In this document: positions 1 through 7,476 of the stretch, piece by piece
Layout: each line of letters opens with the position of its first letter
How positions within the stretch are numbered: the first letter of the stretch is position 1
DNA from: QHXQ01 sp036389375
GTDB taxonomy: Bacteria > Acidobacteriota > Blastocatellia > Pyrinomonadales > Pyrinomonadaceae
Assembly: GCA_036389375.1 (NCBI GenBank)
Contig: DASVQA010000020.1
Span: forward strand, 1-19,836
Length of the DNA stretch: 19,836 nt
Reading direction: 5' to 3'
Notes under the pieces: model-generated
What the model saw: only the letters and a program-made list of their open reading frames with translations
Told to the model about the DNA's origin: nothing
Database searches by the model: none
Made by a program: the position numbers and the translations under genes

Positions 1-17
1 AAAAACTTTTTCTGCGC

Positions 18-35
18 CTGATCTCTGATCTCTCC
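18..35. repeat. Short heptamer tandem repeat before the permease gene
   Basis: The spacer ahead of the first gene contains CTGATCT twice in tandem followed by CTCC. This matches in style the heptamer repeats in the spacers near 6258-6364, 7391-7467 and 15515-15596. No inverted partner is visible, but the window begins here and any left arm would be cut off. Confidence 0.4.
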
Positions 36-49
36 TGCCGGAGGAGCTT

Positions 50-1306
50 ATGAGCAAGCCAGCTAACGAGCCTGTGGTCGAGCGTCCGCTCACAAACGCG
101 GACGTAACGCCTGCGCCGGCTGCCGCAGAGGTGACGCCGCAGACGAAGATCGGCGGCTTCAGTATTCCGACCGACACCTTGCGCGCCTACACGATGGTCT
201 TCGCGCTCATCGTCATCTGGCTCTTTTTCCATTTTTCGACCGACCACATCTTTCTTGAGCCGCGCAACTTCTCGAACCTGATGCGGCAGACCTCCGTGAC
301 CGGCGTGCTCGCGGTCGGGATGTTGATGATCATCGTGACCGGCCAGATCGACCTGTCGGTCGGCTCATTAGTGGGTCTGGCGGGCGGCGCGGCCGCGATC
401 ATGCAGGGTCTCGCGCATGGTTGGGGGCTTGTGCCCGCGCTGGCTATCGGCATCGCCATCGCGTTCGCTATCGGCGCGGTGCAGGGCGCGCTGGTCGCTT
501 ATCTCAACATCCCGGCCTTCATCGTCACGCTCGGCGGTTTGCTCGCGTGGCGCGGCGTGATTCTAGGTTGGACGGGCGGCGAGACCGTGCCGATCAGGTT
601 GCCCGCGTTCAAAGCCATCGGGCAGGACTACGTCGGCCCGCTAGTTGGCTGGGCACTGGCGGCGCTCGCGGTGGCGGCGATTGTGTGGCTGACGTTGAGC
701 CGCAACCGCGCGCGGCAACGACATGGCTTGGGCGTGCCTGGCCTTGCGCCGACCGTTATACGTATCCTGCTGCCGGCGGCCGTTATCGTCTGGTTCATCT
801 ACATGATGAACTCTTACGAGATCGCGCCCGGTCGGTTCGCGGGCATCCCCGTGCCTGTGCTCATCCTGCTCGCCGTCGCACTCGGCGGCGCGTTCCTCAC
901 GCAGAACACGACCTTCGGCCGCTACCTCTACGCCATCGGCGGCAACCCCGACGCCGCGCGCCTCTCCGGCATCAGTATACGCAAACACCTGCTCGCCGTC
1001 TTTTGCCTGATGGGCGTGCTCGCCGGAGTTGCTTCCGTCATCTACACGGCGCGCGTCGGCAGTGCTTCGCCGGACGCGGGCGGGCTGCTTGAGTTGGACG
1101 CGATTGCGGCGTGCGTCATCGGCGGGACGAGTCTGATGGGCGGGCGTGGCACGGTCTTCGGCGCGATCATCGGCGCGCTCATCATGTCGAGCCTCGACAA
1201 CGGCATGTCGCTAAAGAACGTCGCGCCCTACACGCAGAACATCATCAAGGGCGCGATCCTCGTCGCGGCGGTCGGCTTGGACATGGCCGGACGCAAACGC
1301 GGCTGA
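50..1306 (+). CDS. xylH: XylH-like sugar ABC transporter permease
   Basis: Inner-membrane permease of a sugar ABC importer (BPD_transp_2 family), which would form the channel for xylose or a related sugar with a periplasmic binding protein and an ATPase, neither of which is in the window. The 418-residue protein has a soluble N-terminal tail of about 45 residues and roughly nine to ten hydrophobic segments. Family signatures are visible: GQIDLSVGS near residue 100, FGRYLYAIGGNPDAARLSGI near 290-310 and ELDAIAACVIGGTSLMGG near 345-365. The ending LDNGMSL...VGLDMAGRKRG resembles E. coli XylH more than RbsC. An Arg-rich cytoplasmic loop (SRNRARQRHG) lies near residue 220. The ATG is preceded by a strong GGAGGAG site about 4 bases away. 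The very short visible upstream spacer suggests it closes an operon whose other genes lie upstream. Family call is firm; the xylose specificity is by resemblance only. Confidence 0.85.
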   Translation: MSKPANEPVVERPLTNADVTPAPAAAEVTPQTKIGGFSIPTDTLRAYTMVFALIVIWLFFHFSTDHIFLEPRNFSNLMRQTSVTGVLAVGMLMIIVTGQIDLSVGSLVGLAGGAAAIMQGLAHGWGLVPALAIGIAIAFAIGAVQGALVAYLNIPAFIVTLGGLLAWRGVILGWTGGETVPIRLPAFKAIGQDYVGPLVGWALAALAVAAIVWLTLSRNRARQRHGLGVPGLAPTVIRILLPAAVIVWFIYMMNSYEIAPGRFAGIPVPVLILLAVALGGAFLTQNTTFGRYLYAIGGNPDAARLSGISIRKHLLAVFCLMGVLAGVASVIYTARVGSASPDAGGLLELDAIAACVIGGTSLMGGRGTVFGAIIGALIMSSLDNGMSLKNVAPYTQNIIKGAILVAAVGLDMAGRKRG

Positions 1307-1402
1307 GACCTATCTGCGCCCTTTCTTTGTGGCTTTACGTGCGGTTATTGCGGACAAAAGATAAGCCTCACGCACAGCCGCGAAGAGAGGGACGCGAAGT
1401 TT

Positions 1403-4400
1403 GTGTTGAACTGGAAAACGGGCACGATGAATCTCTTGCGACTGTCGGGCGCATCGTTGTGGTGCGCTCTTTTTGTCTGTGTCGTGTGCGGCCCGTTGCG
1501 CGCGCAGTCCGGCGACAGGCTTGCGCCGGGTGCGCCGGGGCGCGACGCGCAATGGGCGAGCGCGGGCAAGGACGGCGTCGGCACGTCGAACACGCTGGAC
1601 TCGAAGGTCTGGTTCACGCTGCGCGCGGGCGTGCTGACAGAGGTCTATTACCCGACCGTTGATGTGGCGAATGTGCAGGAGTTGCAGTTCGTCGTCGTCG
1701 CGCCCGGCGGCCGGGTTGAAACTGAAAGCGCCGACGCGACGCATCGCATCGAACTGCTCGACCCCCACGCGCTCACTTACCGGCAGACGAACACCGCGAA
1801 GAATGGCGCATGGACGATCACGAAGACTTACACGACCGACCCGGCCCGCAGCACACTGCTCATTGACGTGCAGTTTCGCGCACGGCGCAACGCACGCGCG
1901 CCTTACGCGCTCTACGTCTATTACGACCCTTCAATCAACAATAGCGGCCTGCACGACTCCGCTTGGACGAGCGGCGGGCTGCTGTTCGCCTCCGACGCGG
2001 GTAAAACGTCTGCGCTCGCGGCGAGCACGGGGTTTACTGCGACGACCAACGGCTATCTCGGCACGAGCGACGGGCTGACGCAATTACGCGCGCAGGGCCG
2101 GCTCGCAGATGAATACGCGCGGGCGGCGGACGGCAACGTTGTGCAGGTGGCCGCGCTCCGCCCCGGCCCGGCCTTCACGCTCGCGCTCGCGTTCGGCAAG
2201 GATGAATTTGAGGCGGGCAAGCATGCGCGCGCGTCTCTGGCGCAAGGCTTTGCGCGTTGTCGCGGCGAGTATGAACGGGGCTGGCACGATTACGTGGGCA
2301 CGCTGCGGCGCGGCGCACCAAAGTATCAGGCGCAGTTCGACGTGGCGGCGATGACCTTGCGGGCGCACGAAGATAAGACTTATCGCGGCGCGCAGATCGC
2401 TTCGCTCTCCGTGCCGTGGGGCGGCGGCGCGAACGCGAACGAGCCGAACGTCGGCGGTTATCATCTGGTCTGGTCGCGCGATCTCTATCAGGTGGCGACG
2501 GCGCTCTACGCTTTGGGCGACAAGGCGGGCGCGGATCGCGCGCTCGATTATCTGTTCCGCGTGCAGCAGAAACCGGACGGCAGTTTTCCGCAGAACTCAT
2601 GGCTCGACGGTCGCCCTTTCTGGGGCAGTTTGCAGTTGGACGAGGTTGCCTTCCCGCTCATCCTCGCCTACACGCTCGGTCGCACAGACAACGAGACATG
2701 GACGAAGCACGTCAAGCCCGCCGCCGACTTCTTAGTTAAGACGGGCCCGCGCACGCCGCAGGAACGCTGGGAAGAGAAGCCCGGCTATTCGCCTTCGACC
2801 ATCGCGGCCGAGATCGCCGGTCTCGTCTGTGCCGCCGAGATCGCGCGCCGCAACGACGCACAAGCCGCCGCCGCCATCTACCTCGCCACCGCCGACGATT
2901 GGCAGCGCAACGTCGAACGCTGGACGGCGACCTCGACCGGCAAACACGGCGACGGCAATTACTATCTGCGCCTGAGCGAGAACGACGACCCCGACGACGG
3001 GCAAGTCATGAACGCCGGCAACGGCGGCGGCGACTATGACGAGCGCGATTATGTTGACGCTGGCTTTCTTGAGTTGGTGCGGCTCGGCATCAAGCCGCCC
3101 GACGATCCGTTGATCGCCAAATCGGTCGCGGTTATAGACCAAGTGATCAAGGTCGAGACGCCCAATGGCCCGCTCTGGTATCGCTACAACCACGACGGCT
3201 ACGGCGAGATGGACGACGGCCGGCCCTGGAACTTCGACGGCAGATACACCGGCAAGGGTCGGCTCTGGGCCTTGCTCGCGGGTGAGCGCGGCGAGTACGA
3301 ACTAGCGCGCGGCGCACGTGCGGCTGCCGCCCGGCGGCTCGACCACATGCTCGGCTTCGCCAACGAAGGCTTGATGCTGCCCGAACAGGTTTGGGATATG
3401 TCCGGTGGCCCGTTCCGCATCGGTGAAGGCACAGGCTCCGCGACGCCGCTCGCGTGGACGATGGGCCAGTTCATCCGGCTCGCCGTCAACCTGGAAGCCG
3501 GGCGCAACCTTGAGACGCCTGACATCGTCGCCGCCCGCTACGTCAAACAAGCGCCGCCGCGCAATGCCGGTGCGTTCAATGCCGCGCTGCCCGACGCAGA
3601 CCTGCTGCGCCATTTGAACGCAGGCGTGAGCCTGAGTTCTGTCGGGCGGGTCGCGCCGGACACGCGCGTCTTCGCGCTCATCGGCGACGAGGCGCGCGAG
3701 TTGCCCCGCGCTGGCCCGGAGACAGTGCGTCTGGACGTGAACGTGCCGGCCGGCGAATCCGTGCTCGTCATCGCCACCGTCAAAGCTGACGGCGCAACCG
3801 GCCTCACGCGACTCGCCCTGCGCGGGCTGACAGCGGACGAGCAGCGCGCTTATGAAAAGCAGACCGCGCCGTCGCCCGCAGAGATCGAGCAACTTAAGGA
3901 GAGCAAGCAAGGCCCGCTGGTCAACGATGAGGCGGTCACGTTCACCTATCGCGGCGCGGCGCAGAGCGTCGAAGTGGTCGGCGATTTTACGGGTTGGTCG
4001 CCGGCCGGGTTGTACCTGCGCGCGCTGCCCGGCACGAACGTCAAATACCTGACCCGCAAGTTCACACGCGCCGCGCGCGTCGAATACAAACTCATCGCCG
4101 ACGGCGAGTGGATCAACGACCCGCTCAACCCGCAGAAACTCGATAACGGCGTCGGCGGCTTCAACAACTATTTCACGATGCCCGGCTATCGCCCCGCCGC
4201 GCTCGCTACTGACAGAGACGACCTGCGCGGCCAGCTTGCAGCCACTGAAGTGCCGACGCGCCTGCTCGACGGCGGACGACGCAAACTGCAAATCTATCTG
4301 CCCCCGGATTACGACAAAGCCGACGTGCGCTATCCCGTCCTCTATCTGCAAGACGGCTCTGACTACGTGCGCCGTGCGCGCGCCGCCGTCATCGCGGATC

Positions 4401-4912
4401 AGTTGATCACAACGGGGCGTGTCGCGCCGTTTATCATCGTCTTCATCGATCCCGTTGAACGCACGCGCGAGTACTGGCTAAACGACCGCTTCGCCGCGTT
4501 CATGGCGACCGAGCTTGTGCCTTTCATTGACGGGCGCTACCGCACGCGCGCCGACCGCAACGCCCGCGCGCTGCTCGGCGCGAGTCTCGGCGGCGAGATT
4601 TCATACTGGACGGGGCTGAACTATCCGGGCGTGTTTGCGCGCATCGGCGGGCAGTCGTGCTCCTTCTGGATTGACGACGAGCGCGAGGTCGCCGCACTGG
4701 CCGCGCTGCCACCGTTCGACCAAACGCGCCCCTTGCGTTTCTATCTCGACAGCGGTTTGCTCGAACCGACTTGGGCAGCAAGCCGCCGCGTCCGCGTCAT
4801 GCTCGCCGGCAAAGGCTACCCCGTCACCTATCACGAGCAGTCCGCCGGGCACAACTGGACAACTTGGCGCGATCAGTTGGCAGACGCTTACCTTGCGCTT
4901 TGGAGTAATTGA
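1403..4912 (+). CDS. Secreted GH15 glucoamylase fused to CBM48-like domain and esterase
   Basis: Predicted exported enzyme of 1169 residues (GTG start at 1403; an ATG at 1427 gives 1161 residues with an equally good signal peptide, MNLLRLSG...CGPLRAQ). Domains in order, GTG numbering: signal peptide to about 35; beta-rich glucodextranase-type N domain about 40-300; GH15 (alpha/alpha)6 catalytic domain about 316-715; beta linker about 716-840; CBM48/E-set domain about 842-925 (VEVVGDFTGWSP); alpha/beta-hydrolase esterase of the Fes/CE1 type about 952-1169. The likely GH15 catalytic glutamates are in ERWEEKPGYSPST (Glu457/458) and LMLPEQVWD (Glu661), a spacing close to that of bacterial glucoamylases. 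The esterase shows GASLGG with nucleophile Ser1061, a likely Asp1116 (YLDSG) and His1150 (SAGHNW). GH15 releases glucose from alpha-glucan ends; the esterase substrate cannot be read from sequence. The gene follows the sugar permease by 96 bases. No frameshift separates the halves, so the fusion appears genuine. Confidence 0.9.
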   Translation: MLNWKTGTMNLLRLSGASLWCALFVCVVCGPLRAQSGDRLAPGAPGRDAQWASAGKDGVGTSNTLDSKVWFTLRAGVLTEVYYPTVDVANVQELQFVVVAPGGRVETESADATHRIELLDPHALTYRQTNTAKNGAWTITKTYTTDPARSTLLIDVQFRARRNARAPYALYVYYDPSINNSGLHDSAWTSGGLLFASDAGKTSALAASTGFTATTNGYLGTSDGLTQLRAQGRLADEYARAADGNVVQVAALRPGPAFTLALAFGKDEFEAGKHARASLAQGFARCRGEYERGWHDYVGTLRRGAPKYQAQFDVAAMTLRAHEDKTYRGAQIASLSVPWGGGANANEPNVGGYHLVWSRDLYQVATALYALGDKAGADRALDYLFRVQQKPDGSFPQNSWLDGRPFWGSLQLDEVAFPLILAYTLGRTDNETWTKHVKPAADFLVKTGPRTPQERWEEKPGYSPSTIAAEIAGLVCAAEIARRNDAQAAAAIYLATADDWQRNVERWTATSTGKHGDGNYYLRLSENDDPDDGQVMNAGNGGGDYDERDYVDAGFLELVRLGIKPPDDPLIAKSVAVIDQVIKVETPNGPLWYRYNHDGYGEMDDGRPWNFDGRYTGKGRLWALLAGERGEYELARGARAAAARRLDHMLGFANEGLMLPEQVWDMSGGPFRIGEGTGSATPLAWTMGQFIRLAVNLEAGRNLETPDIVAARYVKQAPPRNAGAFNAALPDADLLRHLNAGVSLSSVGRVAPDTRVFALIGDEARELPRAGPETVRLDVNVPAGESVLVIATVKADGATGLTRLALRGLTADEQRAYEKQTAPSPAEIEQLKESKQGPLVNDEAVTFTYRGAAQSVEVVGDFTGWSPAGLYLRALPGTNVKYLTRKFTRAARVEYKLIADGEWINDPLNPQKLDNGVGGFNNYFTMPGYRPAALATDRDDLRGQLAATEVPTRLLDGGRRKLQIYLPPDYDKADVRYPVLYLQDGSDYVRRARAAVIADQLITTGRVAPFIIVFIDPVERTREYWLNDRFAAFMATELVPFIDGRYRTRADRNARALLGASLGGEISYWTGLNYPGVFARIGGQSCSFWIDDEREVAALAALPPFDQTRPLRFYLDSGLLEPTWAASRRVRVMLAGKGYPVTYHEQSAGHNWTTWRDQLADAYLALWSN

Positions 4913-4919
4913 GGCAGAT

Positions 4920-5429
4920 TTAAGTAAGGATGGATTTATCCCACCGTCCACCGTTCTTGAGATAAGAGACGGTTGCCGAACTGACGTTGTAATAATGCGC
5001 TATTTCATACTGATACATTTTGAGCTTTCCGTCTGCTACTGCTTGCAGCATCCGTTTAATGGCCTTCACCTTACGCACTGTTAGCTTGGCTTTGCCGTTC
5101 TTTTCTCCATACAGCCGAGTGTGCCTACCCTTACGAACAGCATCCTGTGAGTTATCTCTAGGTGTGCCTTGAAGTAGATGTTTAGGATTAACACAGCCGC
5201 GTATGTCACAAAGGTGCAGCACCAAAAGATTATCATTAATGCGGCCGTTAGCTAGGAAATACGACACACGATGCGCCTTATAGTTCGCGCCTTGAATATT
5301 GATCAGTCCGTAACCGTTGGGCCCAATGAAGCCTTGCCACTGCCAGCAAGCATCAGGCCCATTGGATTGATCGACAAGTGATAGGAATCTATTGATTTGT
5401 GTGAAGTGCAGTTTAGGGATGCGCTTCAT
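4920..5429 (-). CDS. HNH endonuclease with C-terminal helix-turn-helix, free-standing mobile type
   Basis: About 169 residues from the ATG at 5429, which has GAGAAG 8 bases upstream; a GTG at 5438 would add three residues. The N-terminal CWQWQG is typical of phage-type HNH proteins, followed by an HNH_3-like core: HRVSYFLANGRI, then LHLCDIRGCVNPKHLLQGT, whose paired cysteines fit a structural zinc site, then RDNSQD. The C-terminus (KLTVRKVKAIKRML...EIAHYYNVSSATVSYLKNG) is a helix-turn-helix of the kind that gives such enzymes DNA specificity. Base composition is clearly lower in G+C than every neighbour, a sign of recent transfer. It starts 30 bases past the 3' end of tRNA-Val on the same strand, with no terminator between, and converges on the glucoamylase gene with only 7 bases between stops. 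Likely a homing-type or phage-remnant nuclease; target unknown. Confidence 0.85.
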   Translation of the reverse strand: MKRIPKLHFTQINRFLSLVDQSNGPDACWQWQGFIGPNGYGLINIQGANYKAHRVSYFLANGRINDNLLVLHLCDIRGCVNPKHLLQGTPRDNSQDAVRKGRHTRLYGEKNGKAKLTVRKVKAIKRMLQAVADGKLKMYQYEIAHYYNVSSATVSYLKNGGRWDKSILT

Positions 5430-5459
5430 AGGTGGCACTTCTCGGTGAGGATGAATAAT

Positions 5460-5530
5460 GCCCGCTAGTAGATTCGAACTACTGACCCCGCGCGTGTGAG
5501 GCGCGTGCTCTACCGCTGAGCTAAGCGGGC
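5460..5530 (-). tRNA. tRNA-Val (anticodon CAC)
   Basis: The reverse strand folds into a complete cloverleaf of 71 bases: acceptor stem GCCCGCT/AGCGGGC (7 perfect pairs), D stem GCTC/GAGC, anticodon stem CGCGC/GCGCG with loop CTCACAC, variable loop GGGTC, T stem AGTAG/CTACT with loop TTCGAAT. Loop positions 34-36 read CAC, which decodes GTG valine. The 3' CCA is not encoded. The HNH gene follows directly downstream on the same strand. Confidence 0.97.
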
Positions 5531-5580
5531 AATTAAATTTTCAAACGTTATTCTTGAATTGAGAACGGGATGCTAACAAG

Positions 5581-5615
5581 CGACCGGCGCGGCGTCAAGC
5601 GAGCCGCGCCGGTCG
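5581..5615 (-). terminator. Hairpin terminator after the pilin gene
   Basis: A perfect 13-bp GC-rich stem, CGACCGGCGCGGC paired with GCCGCGCCGGTCG, encloses a 9-base loop, 25 bases past the pilin stop. On the minus strand it is followed by CTTGTT, a weak T run, so it is a strong hairpin but not a textbook intrinsic terminator. It separates the pilin transcript from the tRNA-Val. Confidence 0.7.
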
Positions 5616-5639
5616 TGTTTATGGGTGAATGCGGGCGCT

Positions 5640-6122
5640 TTAGCTGCCCGGCGGCGCGTCTTGGGCGGTGGCAGGCTGCGTCTCGTTGGCGCGCACGGTG
5701 TTGACATCCGAGCCGATGTAGAAGTGGCGCTTGCCGGTCGCGCTGAAGCCTTCGGAAACCTGCGGGTCGGCGTTGACGGTGAACGCGGCCGGTTGGTTGC
5801 TGGCCTTCGGCGTCACTTTGATCACGAAGGTGTAGCCGTTGACCGTCGGGCTTTCACCCGCAAAGCGCGAGTCGAGCGCGCCCGCGTCAATCAGTTGGTC
5901 GAACGTGCCGTAGCTGCTGTGGCGGATGTAATAGGTGCGCTCCTCGGCGTTGATGGCGTTGAGCGTGCGAATCGCGCCCGACTCGTTGGCGGCGATGACC
6001 GAGTTCTTCCACGCCGGAATACCGACGCCGATCAGGATGCCGATAATGGCGATCACGATCATCAATTCGATCAGCGAAAAACCGCGCTGCCCGTGCGCCC
6101 TTGTCTTAACAGTTTGTCGCAT
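5640..6122 (-). CDS. Type IV pilin-like / pseudopilin protein
   Basis: A 160-residue prepilin. The class III signal is clear: a basic leader of 14 residues ending in QRG, then FSLIELMIVIAIIGILIGVGIP, with cleavage expected after Gly14 and the conserved Glu at mature position +5 (Glu19). After the N-terminal helix come a short globular domain (ERTYYIRHSSYGTFDQLIDAGALDSRF...NGYTFVIKV) and an Ala/Pro-rich tail. There is no cysteine pair, so the C-terminal disulfide loop of classical major pilins is absent. This form resembles small GspG/PilE-like proteins. It would be processed by PilD and assembled in the inner membrane by a type IV pilus or type II secretion machine; no assembly genes are nearby. 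ATG start with AGGAGAG about 9 bases upstream. It is divergent from moxR and ends at a strong hairpin. Confidence 0.9.
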   Translation of the reverse strand: MRQTVKTRAHGQRGFSLIELMIVIAIIGILIGVGIPAWKNSVIAANESGAIRTLNAINAEERTYYIRHSSYGTFDQLIDAGALDSRFAGESPTVNGYTFVIKVTPKASNQPAAFTVNADPQVSEGFSATGKRHFYIGSDVNTVRANETQPATAQDAPPGS

Positions 6123-6404
6123 AAAATAATCTCTCCTCTCAACCGCTTACACGGCGCGTCTGTTGACTCGTTCCACAATCTCCGCCTCACCTAGTCGCCA
6201 AGCACACGCAATGCAGCAACACAAATTCTACTACACGACGGCGCGGGACAGAAAGGAGAGGTCAGAGGGCAGAAGTTAGCGAGCGGTAATAGTTGCCGCG
6301 ACGCGCGCCTTCAAGGGCCAATTAAAACCGGAACCAGCCGCTGACCTCTGACCTCTAACCTCTGCTTTATTGTAGAATGTGCGGGCATCTTAAAGAGGCA
6401 GGGC
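6123..6404. other. Divergent spacer between the pilin and moxR genes
   Basis: This 282-base gene-free interval must carry both divergent promoters. I see the pilin Shine-Dalgarno site at its left edge, the inverted heptamer repeat pair occupying its right half, and AGAGG just before the moxR ATG. No convincing -35/-10 pair stands out on either strand. Confidence 0.5.
6258..6364. repeat. Inverted heptamer repeat upstream of moxR
   Basis: The left arm (6258-6279) holds GAGGTCAGAGGGCAGAAGTTAG. The right arm (6341-6364) reads CTGACCTCTGACCTCTAACC followed by TCTG, which is the reverse complement of AGGTCAG/AGGTTAG heptamers. The arms share AGGTCAGAGG(G/T)CAG across a roughly 60-base loop. The right arm ends about 40 bases before the moxR start, so it lies within or next to the promoter or leader. 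Confidence 0.65.
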
Positions 6405-7385
6405 ATGAGACGTTTACAAGCGGCGGATCAGGAGATGGCGGCGACTGTGGCGGCCGGGAAGATCGCGGCTTTGCGCGCGGGCGTCGAGAGCGTCATCAAG
6501 GGTAAGACTGAGGCGGTGCGGCTCGCGGTCGTGACGCTTCTGGCGGGCGGGCATCTGCTGGTCGAGGACGTGCCCGGCGTCGGCAAGACCACGCTCGCGC
6601 AGGCGCTGGCGCGCACGCTCGATTGCACCTTTCAACGCATCCAGTTCACCTCCGATCTGCTGCCCTCGGACGTGACGGGCCTCTCGGTCTTCAACGAGCG
6701 CACGGGCGCGTTCGAGTTTCGCTCCGGCCCCATCTTCGCCAACGTCGTCTTGGCCGACGAGATCAACCGCACGACGCCGAAGACGCAATCGGCGCTCCTC
6801 GAAGCGATGGGCGAGCGTCAGGTCACGGTCGAAGGTACGACCTATCAACTGCCCGCGCCCTTCATCGTCATTGCCACGCAGAACCCCATCGAGCATCACG
6901 GCACGTACCCGCTGCCCGAATCGCAACTCGACCGCTTCATGCTCCGCATACGCGTCGGCTACCCGGACGCCGAAAGCGAGAAGCTAATCCTGCGCGCACG
7001 CGCACAGGGCGACCCGCTCGACGCGTTGCGGCCCGCACTGACGGCCGACGACGTGGCCGAATTACAGCGCAGCGTCATGCAGGTCGCGGTGGACGACGCG
7101 CTCGTGGACTACCTGATGCGGATCGTCGCGGCCACGCGCGACTCGGAGATGCTCGATCTGGGGGTCTCGCCGCGCGGCACGCTCGCGCTATTTCGCGCCG
7201 CGCAGGCGCTCGCGCTCACAGAGGAGCGCGACTACTGCGTGCCCGACGACATCAAGCGCCTCGTGCTCCCCGTCTTCGCCCACCGCCTCGTCGTCAACTC
7301 GCGCTTCTCCTCCTCCCTGCGCCGCAGCGAAGAGGCCGAAGCCGCCCTGCGCGAACTCTTAAAGACCGTCAGCGTGCCCGTGTGA
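6405..7385 (+). CDS. MoxR-family AAA+ ATPase
   Basis: A 326-residue cytoplasmic AAA_3 ATPase of the MoxR class, chaperone-like proteins that usually work with DUF58 and von Willebrand factor A partners to mature or activate other complexes. Walker A GVGKTT is at residues 58-63; Walker B VVLADE with Asp118-Glu119 runs into NRTTPKTQSALLEAMGERQV, the MoxR signature. Further on are ATQNP (sensor 1 region) and YPLPESQLDRF. The C-terminal lid includes LGVSPRGTLALFRAAQA and DDIKRLVLPVFAHR. Length is typical. ATG start with AGAGG about 7 bases upstream. The DUF58 gene follows after 91 bases filled with a heptamer repeat, so co-transcription is likely but not shown. The client complex cannot be inferred because no VWA or transglutaminase gene is in the window. 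Confidence 0.95.
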   Translation: MRRLQAADQEMAATVAAGKIAALRAGVESVIKGKTEAVRLAVVTLLAGGHLLVEDVPGVGKTTLAQALARTLDCTFQRIQFTSDLLPSDVTGLSVFNERTGAFEFRSGPIFANVVLADEINRTTPKTQSALLEAMGERQVTVEGTTYQLPAPFIVIATQNPIEHHGTYPLPESQLDRFMLRIRVGYPDAESEKLILRARAQGDPLDALRPALTADDVAELQRSVMQVAVDDALVDYLMRIVAATRDSEMLDLGVSPRGTLALFRAAQALALTEERDYCVPDDIKRLVLPVFAHRLVVNSRFSSSLRRSEEAEAALRELLKTVSVPV

Positions 7386-7390
7386 ACAGC

Positions 7391-7467
7391 AGAGGGCAGG
7401 GGCTAGAGGTTAGAGGTCAGTTAAAACAACGTCTCTCACTGGCCTCTAACCTCTGACCTCTGACCTC
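7391..7467. repeat. Inverted heptamer repeat between the moxR and DUF58 genes
   Basis: The left arm 7391-7420 contains AGAGGTTAGAGGTCAG. The right arm 7441-7467 is built from CCTCTAA, CCTCTGA, CCTCTGA and CCTC. AGAGGTTAGAGG is shared exactly by the two arms in opposite orientation, allowing a 12-bp stem. The element fills nearly the whole 91-base gap and ends 9 bases before the DUF58 ATG, where no separate Shine-Dalgarno site is visible. Confidence 0.7.
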
Positions 7468-7476
7468 GCATCTCTT

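Noticed and set aside
1307..1402. Terminator or promoter between the permease and the glucoamylase
   Set aside because: I found no clear hairpin with a T run and no convincing -35/-10 pair; whether the two genes share a transcript stays open.
3302..4351. Minus-strand open frame of 349 codons inside the glucoamylase-esterase gene
   Set aside because: Lies wholly opposite recognisable domains, spans the GH15 to CBM48 junction and shows no family features.
4913..5530. Integrated island with tRNA-derived attachment sites
   Set aside because: No copy of the tRNA-Val 3' end is visible at the far side of the HNH gene and there is no integrase.
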